A stretch of DNA of 64,000 nt, from the NCBI RefSeq assembly GCF_009193325.2, contig NZ_CP059856.1, positions 558,001 to 622,000 of the forward strand, in the 5' to 3' direction. Below are positions 59,477-64,000 of the stretch, in pieces; the stretch's first letter is position 1, and the number at the start of each line of letters is the position of its first letter. The notes beneath the pieces are model-generated. The model was not told the DNA's origin and did no database searches. It worked only from the letters and a program-made list of their open reading frames with translations. The translations under genes were made by a program, and so were the position numbers. This DNA is from Bacteroides zhangwenhongii (GTDB lineage: Bacteria; Bacteroidota; Bacteroidia; Bacteroidales; Bacteroidaceae).

Positions 59477-60055
59477 TTAATATCGTTCTACAATCTTATC
59501 CAATTTTACATCATAGACTAGTGCCGAGTAAGCCTGTAAAGAGCCATCGCTACCTGTACCGGAACCATATCCACTTTGATAAGGAATATACAAAGTCCAA
59601 AATTCTCCTTCTGTCATTTCAGTTAGCGTATACCCCCAGCCTGAGATCACTTCATTCAATAAGAATTCCGAAGGCACATCAAACTCGTCAGGCTCTGTTC
59701 CTGCAAAATTCTGTTGAACAACGTCACCATTAAAATAAGACATACGATAATATGCACTTACCTTAGAAGTATATAAAGGTTTATCTTCATCCTTCACGTC
59801 GTCTTTGGGAATTCTTTTCTTGGCATATATTGTCTGCCCATTCGTCAAATCCGTAAAAGGATAAAGTCTCTCTTTTTCATCCGTGACTGTTATGCTGCCA
59901 TTTCGTTGTCCAGCATACACATTGGCTATCGAGTCAATAAAAGCCTCACTACGCGCACGCCAATTGTCATAACGTCCGGCCTCTTCCGTTTCGCTACAAG
60001 CGGTAAACGTCAAAGCCAACAATACTAAGGAGAATAAATAGATCTTTTTACTCAT
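59477..60055 (-). CDS. FKBP-type peptidyl-prolyl isomerase lipoprotein
   Basis: A 192-residue lipoprotein: signal peptide MSKKIYLFSLVLLALTFTAC, lipid Cys at residue 20. The C-terminal ~100 residues keep FKBP landmarks: VISGWGYTLTEMTEGEFWTLYIPYQSGYGSGTG and a final SALVYDVKLDKIV. The N-terminal half has an irregular FKBP core (YFNGDVVQQNFAGTEPDEFDVPSEFLL). It likely assists folding of envelope proteins in the periplasm or at the outer membrane. It begins 11 bp after glyS and is probably co-transcribed with it; this pairing of glyS with an FKBP gene is plausible for Bacteroidetes but was not checked. Confidence 0.85.
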   Translation of the reverse strand: MSKKIYLFSLVLLALTFTACSETEEAGRYDNWRARSEAFIDSIANVYAGQRNGSITVTDEKERLYPFTDLTNGQTIYAKKRIPKDDVKDEDKPLYTSKVSAYYRMSYFNGDVVQQNFAGTEPDEFDVPSEFLLNEVISGWGYTLTEMTEGEFWTLYIPYQSGYGSGTGSDGSLQAYSALVYDVKLDKIVERY

Positions 60056-60066
60056 TCGTCAAAGGT

Positions 60067-61608
60067 TTATTGTAAAGTTTTCAATAGAGAAGTGATGCTT
60101 ACTCTGTCTGCAATGATATTATTCAGTTCAGAGATAGCGACACGCTCCTGCTGCATGGTATCACGGTTACGCAATGTCACACAGTTATCTTCTAATGTCT
60201 GATGATCGACCGTCACACAGTACGGAGTACCAATAGCATCCTGACGGCGATAACGCTTACCGATACTATCTTTTTCATCATACTGGCAATGGAAATGGAA
60301 TTTCAAATTATCAATAATCTCACGGGCCTTTTCAGGCAGACCGTCTTTCTTTACCAACGGCATAACCGCCAGTTTCACCGGAGCCAGAGCAGCAGGCAAT
60401 TTCAGAACAACACGGCTTTCACCATTTTCCAATTGTTCTTCGCAATAAGATGCACTCATGATACTGAGGAACATACGGTCAACACCGATAGAAGTTTCAA
60501 TTACGTACGGAGTATAAGACTCGTTCAGTTCCGGATCAAAATATTTAATACTCTTGCCGGAGAACTTCTCATGTTGAGACAAGTCGAAGTTAGTACGAGA
60601 GTGGATACCTTCCACTTCCTTGAATCCGAACGGCATCAGGAATTCGATGTCAGTAGCGGCATTTGCGTAATGAGCCAACTTATCATGATCGTGATAACGG
60701 TAGCTTGCATCTCCGAAGCCAAGTGCCTTATGCCATTTCAAACGGATTTCTTTCCATTTCTTGAACCAGTCAAGTTCTGTTCCCGGTTTTACGAAGAACT
60801 GCATTTCCATCTGTTCGAACTCACGCATACGGAAGATGAACTGACGGGCAACGATCTCGTTACGGAAAGCCTTACCAATCTGTGCAATACCGAAAGGAAC
60901 TTTCATACGACCTGTTTTCTGTACATTCAGGTAGTTTACGAAAATACCCTGTGCAGTTTCCGGACGCAGATAAATCTTCATAGAGCCATCGGCCGTAGAA
61001 CCCATTTCGGTAGAGAACATCAGATTGAACTGACGAACTTCTGTCCAGTTCTTAGTACCGGAGATCGGGCATACGATTTCTTCATCAATGATAATCTGGC
61101 GAAGTTCTTCCAAATTGTTATCATTCAAAGCTTTTGAAAAGCGAGTATGAAGTGCATCACGCTTAGCCTGATGTTCCAATACACGTCCGTTAGTAGAGCG
61201 GAACTGAGCCTCATCAAACGCTTCACCGAACTTCTTGGCAGCTTTCGCTACTTCTTTATTGATTTTATCGTCATACTTTGCCAACTGATCTTCAATCAGT
61301 ACATCGGCACGATAACGTTTTTTAGAATCCTTATTGTCAATCAAAGGGTCATTGAATGCGTCTACGTGTCCGGAAGCCTTCCAGATAGTAGGGTGCATAA
61401 AGATGGCAGAGTCGATACCGACAATGTTTTCGTGCAACAGCACCATGCTGTCCCACCAATATTTCTTAATGTTGTTCTTCAATTCAACGCCCATCTGACC
61501 GTAGTCATACACAGCGCCTAGTCCGTCGTAGATATCGCTCGAAGGAAATACGAAACCGTACTCTTTACAATGCGATACAAGCTTCTTAAAAACGTCTTCT
61601 TGTGCCAT
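60067..61608 (-). CDS. glyS: glycyl-tRNA synthetase (single-chain, alpha2 type)
   Basis: A 513-residue class II aminoacyl-tRNA synthetase that charges tRNA-Gly in the cytoplasm. N-terminal KLVSHCKEYGFVFPSSDIYDGLGAVYDYGQMGVELKNNIK and WKASGHVDAFNDPLID are family signatures. YLRPETAQGIFVNYLNV, GKAFRNEIVARQFIFRMREFEQMEMQFF (motif 2) and GVDRMFLSIM (motif 3) follow. The C-terminal anticodon-binding domain (LAPVKLAVMPLV to TLRNRDTMQQERV) is present, so this is the eukaryote-like homodimeric type, not GlyQ/GlyS. Its own -7 box lies 53 bp upstream. Confidence 0.97.
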   Translation of the reverse strand: MAQEDVFKKLVSHCKEYGFVFPSSDIYDGLGAVYDYGQMGVELKNNIKKYWWDSMVLLHENIVGIDSAIFMHPTIWKASGHVDAFNDPLIDNKDSKKRYRADVLIEDQLAKYDDKINKEVAKAAKKFGEAFDEAQFRSTNGRVLEHQAKRDALHTRFSKALNDNNLEELRQIIIDEEIVCPISGTKNWTEVRQFNLMFSTEMGSTADGSMKIYLRPETAQGIFVNYLNVQKTGRMKVPFGIAQIGKAFRNEIVARQFIFRMREFEQMEMQFFVKPGTELDWFKKWKEIRLKWHKALGFGDASYRYHDHDKLAHYANAATDIEFLMPFGFKEVEGIHSRTNFDLSQHEKFSGKSIKYFDPELNESYTPYVIETSIGVDRMFLSIMSASYCEEQLENGESRVVLKLPAALAPVKLAVMPLVKKDGLPEKAREIIDNLKFHFHCQYDEKDSIGKRYRRQDAIGTPYCVTVDHQTLEDNCVTLRNRDTMQQERVAISELNNIIADRVSITSLLKTLQ

Positions 61609-61660
61609 TTTCTTTTCTATATCTATTAATTTGAATTTGCTTTTTTCGTAAAAAGTGCCA

Positions 61661-61668
61661 CAAAGATA
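61661..61668 (-). promoter_or_regulatory. -7 box of glyS
   Basis: On the minus strand TATCTTTG, an exact match to TAnnTTTG, 53 bp upstream of the glyS ATG. Confidence 0.6.
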
Positions 61669-61706
61669 GGGATTTATCTTATAAATAAGACAGAGAGGGT
61701 ATTAAT

Positions 61707-61868
61707 TTATCTTACTTTACCCAATAACCACTTCCAAACCGGTATTACCTTGATCGTACATCCTTCTAGCTCAATCTGTTCTTCGTCATCAAATGTTATT
61801 ATCAATAATTGCCGACATTCAAGTACTTTCTTAACATTTTGTTCTAACCATTGAACAAATATAGCCAA
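61707..61868 (-). CDS. possible small ORF (about 53 residues) between glyS and the HU-like gene
   Basis: The 300-bp gap upstream of glyS contains an open frame from a TTG at 61868 to a TAA at 61707. The predicted peptide has protein-like composition (AIFVQWLEQNVKKVLECRQ, then acidic residues and a C-terminal VIPVWKWLLGKVR). No ATG start or clear ribosome-binding site precedes it, so it may be a gene remnant or chance. No family recognised. Confidence 0.25.
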   Translation of the reverse strand: MAIFVQWLEQNVKKVLECRQLLIITFDDEEQIELEGCTIKVIPVWKWLLGKVR

Positions 61869-61908
61869 GTTTCGTTCAATTCACAAAACAATATGGATAT
61901 TTAATTAA

Positions 61909-62406
61909 TTATTCGTCGATTTCCGGCTCTTCTACCTCGAATTCCGCCAGTTCCGTTTCCCGATCCGCCTTTTTCATTTCTTTGGTCAACATACTTTCCG
62001 GCATATAATATTTAAAAGGTATACGCATGCACTTTGTTCTCTTCAGTTCCCGGCTGAACTTGGAGTTCGCAACAAAGTACACACGCGAAATAGATACCTT
62101 TCCTGGTGTCACTTGTTCCGGAAGTTCACATCCCGAACTCGTTAATGCCGTCTGAAATGTCCCAAGCCCCTCAATCGTCACCGAATGTCCCGAAGACAGC
62201 AAATCCTGAATACTTTCAACCAGTTCCGACAGTATTCCTTCTATCTGTCCACGATGGAAACCTGTCGACTTTGCCATACGCACTGCAAGTTCTTTATTTT
62301 TCACTCCGCCTCTTCGTTGCATCTTACTAGACACACCATACCATAACTCTTTTCTCTCTCCGGACGATAAATCCGCTTTCTTTCTCACTACATAAGGGAT
62401 AGACAT
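61909..62406 (-). CDS. HU-like DNA-binding protein (long Bacteroidetes type)
   Basis: A 165-residue protein. The N-terminal ~125 residues are an HU/IHF-like fold: IPYVVRKKADLSSGERKELWYGVSSKM, then KNKELAVRMAKSTGFHRGQIEGILSELVESIQDLLSSGHSVTIEGLGTFQ. That last segment contains the GLGTF turn of HU-family proteins. An acidic tail (ELAEFEVEEPEIDE) ends it. Such extended HU paralogues are common in Bacteroides and have no assigned role beyond DNA binding. Its putative leader contains four 23-bp tandem repeats, a possible autoregulatory region. Confidence 0.85.
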   Translation of the reverse strand: MSIPYVVRKKADLSSGERKELWYGVSSKMQRRGGVKNKELAVRMAKSTGFHRGQIEGILSELVESIQDLLSSGHSVTIEGLGTFQTALTSSGCELPEQVTPGKVSISRVYFVANSKFSRELKRTKCMRIPFKYYMPESMLTKEMKKADRETELAEFEVEEPEIDE

Positions 62407-62456
62407 AAGCTTATATTCCTTTCTTTATTTATTTAGCAATAACTGGTTGCACGACA

Positions 62457-62545
62457 CCCGGATGTCATACATACCGAGACCCGGATGTCATGCACAACAA
62501 CACCCGGATGTCGTACAGCACGAGATCCGGGTGTCATACAAGTTG
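62457..62545. repeat. four 23-bp tandem repeats in the HU-gene leader
   Basis: The core CCCGGATGTCAT recurs at 62457, 62480, 62503 (CCCGGATGTCGT) and 62526 (TCCGGGTGTCAT), exactly 23 bp apart each time, with partly conserved linkers (ACA, GAGA, GCAC). The block lies between the HU-gene ATG and its likely -7 box, so it would be transcribed as part of the leader. It is also upstream of the divergent XylR-type gene. Confidence 0.85.
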
Positions 62546-62554
62546 TTCTTTCTA

Positions 62555-62562
62555 CAAAAGTA
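62555..62562 (-). promoter_or_regulatory. -7 box of the HU-like gene
   Basis: On the minus strand TACTTTTG, an exact TAnnTTTG match. It implies a leader of about 140 nt that contains the 23-bp repeats. Confidence 0.45.
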
Positions 62563-62596
62563 AGCCTTTATTATAGGAAAACAAAAGATATTCATT

Positions 62597-62604
62597 TATA
62601 TTTG
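62597..62604 (+). promoter_or_regulatory. -7 box of the XylR-type regulator gene
   Basis: TATATTTG matches TAnnTTTG exactly, 37 bp before the ATG at 62641 and only 35 bp from the divergent -7 box of the HU-like gene. Confidence 0.55.
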
Positions 62605-62640
62605 CACCATGCTTGCAATATAAGTAAGAAATATAAAGCT

Positions 62641-63786
62641 ATGATCAAAATACTTCTGCTAATAGACTATTCCAGTGAGTTCGACAGAAAGCTGCTACGA
62701 GGTCTTGTACAATATTCCAAAGAGAACGGCCCTTGGCTATTTTATCGCCTCCCTTCTTATTACAGTGCCATGTATGGAGAACAAGGTATTTTGAAATGGG
62801 CCAAAGAATGGAAAGCGGATGCTATCATCGGGCAATGGAACAATGATACGATTGATTTGCAGAAAGAACTGAACATACCTGTTGTATTGCAAAACTACCA
62901 TCACCGAAGCGTTACTTACTCCAATCTGACAGGCGATTATAAAGGTACGGGCAGGATGGCCGCTCAATTCTTTGCCAAACGGATGTTTCGGAATTTCGCC
63001 TATTTCGGTATCAAAGGAGTGGTCTGGTCCGATGAACGCTGTCAAGGCTACCGCCAAGAAGTGAAACGTATCGGAGGCGACTTTTTCAGTTTTGAATCTG
63101 ATAAACAGGAAGATGAAATAAGGATGGAAGTCAGCCAATGGTTACAGGAACTCCCCAAACCTGTTGCCTTATTTTGCTGTGATGATGCACATGCCCTGTT
63201 CATTTCCGAAACTTGCCGAATGACAAACATACCGATTCCGGAAGAAATCGCTTTATTAGGCGTGGATAACGATGAACTGATGTGTAATATCTCCGACCCT
63301 CCCATTTCGTCTATAGAACTCGAAGTAGAAAGAGGTGGATATTCTATCGGCAGACTTATTCATCAACAAATAAAAAAAGAGCATGAGGGCACTTTCAATA
63401 TTGTCATTAACCCTATCCGCATCGAATTGCGACAATCTACGGAGAAGCACAATATCAAAGACCCTTATATCCTGGAGGTGGTGAAGTATATAGATAGTCA
63501 TTATAATTCCGACCTGACTATAGAAAACCTTCTTGCAAACATTCCGCTATCCCGCAGAAACTTCGAAGTAAAATTCAAGAATGCACTGAACACTTCCATC
63601 TATCAATATATACTGAATTGCCGGTGTAATCATCTTGCAGACTTACTACTCACAACCGACCGCCCATTAGCCGATTTAGCCATAGAAGCAGGTTTTAAGG
63701 ATTATAATAATATCTCACGCGTCTTTAAGAAATACAAAGGATGCTCACCTCTTGAATATCGCCAAAAGAAGAGTAGCCTACTATAA
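62641..63786 (+). CDS. XylR-type AraC-family regulator with LacI-like sensor domain
   Basis: A 381-residue regulator starting at the ATG at 62641 (MIKILLLIDYSSEFDRKLLRGLVQYS). The frame is open back through the tandem repeats to 62485, but that part is repeat-derived and not protein-like. Residues 1-270 form a periplasmic-binding-like sensor (WKADAIIGQWNNDTIDLQ, VALFCCDDAHALFI, IALLGVDNDELMCNISDPPISSIELEV). Residues about 285-381 are an AraC-type double HTH (LTIENLLANIPLSRRNFEVKFKNALNTS, ADLAIEAGFKDYNNISRVFKKYKGCSPLEYR). XylR-like proteins activate sugar-utilisation genes on binding a pentose or related sugar. It probably controls the gene cluster that begins at 63937. Confidence 0.88.
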   Translation: MIKILLLIDYSSEFDRKLLRGLVQYSKENGPWLFYRLPSYYSAMYGEQGILKWAKEWKADAIIGQWNNDTIDLQKELNIPVVLQNYHHRSVTYSNLTGDYKGTGRMAAQFFAKRMFRNFAYFGIKGVVWSDERCQGYRQEVKRIGGDFFSFESDKQEDEIRMEVSQWLQELPKPVALFCCDDAHALFISETCRMTNIPIPEEIALLGVDNDELMCNISDPPISSIELEVERGGYSIGRLIHQQIKKEHEGTFNIVINPIRIELRQSTEKHNIKDPYILEVVKYIDSHYNSDLTIENLLANIPLSRRNFEVKFKNALNTSIYQYILNCRCNHLADLLLTTDRPLADLAIEAGFKDYNNISRVFKKYKGCSPLEYRQKKSSLL

Positions 63787-63845
63787 ATTTCGTTTTTTGA
63801 AGATTGATTTTCGTTTTTCCCCCTAAGTCTCTTATTAAAAGAACA

Positions 63846-63853
63846 TACCTTTG
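63846..63853 (+). promoter_or_regulatory. -7 box of the gene starting at 63937
   Basis: TACCTTTG matches TAnnTTTG exactly in the 150-bp gap after the XylR-type gene, 83 bp before the next likely start codon. Confidence 0.55.
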
Positions 63854-63936
63854 TTTTCGTTAATTAGCGAAAGAAGAATCACTGTGAGGAAAAATCTTTT
63901 AAATCAAAAATCTAATATTTAAAAATTTATCATGCA

Positions 63937-64000
63937 ATGAAGAAAATCAGATGGAACCCAAGGTTGCTAACCTTATTAGTTATTACATTCTTCTTGTGTA
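63937..64000 (+). CDS. start of an exported protein, 3' end outside the window
   Basis: Only 21 codons are visible: MKKIRWNPRLLTLLVITFFL followed by Cys. Basic residues then a hydrophobic stretch make a signal peptide. Its position after a XylR-type regulator and a fresh promoter suggests the first gene of another sugar-utilisation cluster, perhaps a SusC-like receptor, but this cannot be decided from the visible part. An earlier ATG at 63932 is followed by a stop after one codon. Confidence 0.45.
   Translation, partial: MKKIRWNPRLLTLLVITFFLC

Noticed and set aside
60202..61137. 311-codon open frame on the + strand
   Set aside because: Antisense to glyS, a certain gene; long antisense frames are common opposite such genes and this one has no family resemblance.
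62457..62545. Tandem repeats considered as a CRISPR array
   Set aside because: Repeat period is 23 bp with no room for unique spacers of normal length, and no cas genes are present.
62485..62640. Upstream extension of the XylR-type gene through the repeats
   Set aside because: The extra 52 residues are encoded by the tandem repeats and by the gene's own -7 box region and do not look like protein.

Overview
The window looks like a chromosome segment of a human-gut Bacteroides of the B. ovatus / B. xylanisolvens type. The basis is tandem SusC/SusD pairs, a hybrid two-component system regulator, many SPII lipoproteins, Bacteroides-type -7 boxes (TAnnTTTG), and close resemblance to the large xylan utilisation locus known from B. 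ovatus. The species name is an inference. No rRNA, tRNA, CRISPR array, prophage or insertion sequence was found.

Region by region. 1-5.5 kb: housekeeping genes (end of a helix-hairpin-helix protein; a leftward antiporter - tcdA - ABC ATPase operon; asd). 5.6-13.9 kb: a lamin-tail lipoprotein, then a tight rightward operon for cell-wall sugar recycling: a glycosyltransferase/HIT fusion, a leaderless SpoIID-domain protein carrying an in-frame palindromic repeat, AmpG, a MurK-type kinase and MurQ. 14-52.5 kb: a large glucurono-arabinoxylan PUL. It holds rightward GH115 alpha-glucuronidase, GH95 (alpha-L-galactosidase/fucosidase) and the HTCS sensor-regulator. Running leftward are the core xusABCDE-like uptake system with GH10, GH5, a CE6-CE1 double esterase and a GH43-CBM6, plus an upstream block of four GH43 enzymes and a GH97. 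A GH3 beta-xylosidase at the far edge is broken by an internal out-of-frame deletion. 52.7-53.9 kb: a DUF4143-type ATPase behind a strong palindromic operator-like array. 54-59.4 kb: a leftward dehydrogenase - FucP-like transporter - lactonase - aldo/keto reductase operon with a divergent LacI regulator. It has the same gene order as the L-galactose to D-tagaturonate pathway of Bacteroides vulgatus. 59.5-64 kb: an FKBP lipoprotein, glyS, an HU-like protein whose leader holds four 23-bp tandem repeats, a XylR-type regulator, and the first codons of a secreted protein that may open another locus.

How it fits together: the PUL proteins bind, cut and import decorated xylan. GH115 and GH95 remove glucuronic acid and terminal L-galactose (or L-fucose), GH43 and GH97 enzymes remove arabinose, xylose and galactose, and the esterase removes acetyl and feruloyl groups. 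The neighbouring operon would then oxidise the released L-galactose, a physical link between an unusual xylan decoration and its catabolism.

The most interesting signal is regulatory. Five PUL promoters each carry two to four copies of an 8-bp motif (consensus close to ATGTWACA) spaced 20-22 bp apart, and the promoter-proximal copy always lies 30-31 bp from the -7 box. A sixth pair lies in front of the HTCS gene. I read this as the likely binding array of the HTCS. All calls come from reading the sequence and from family knowledge; no searches were run.
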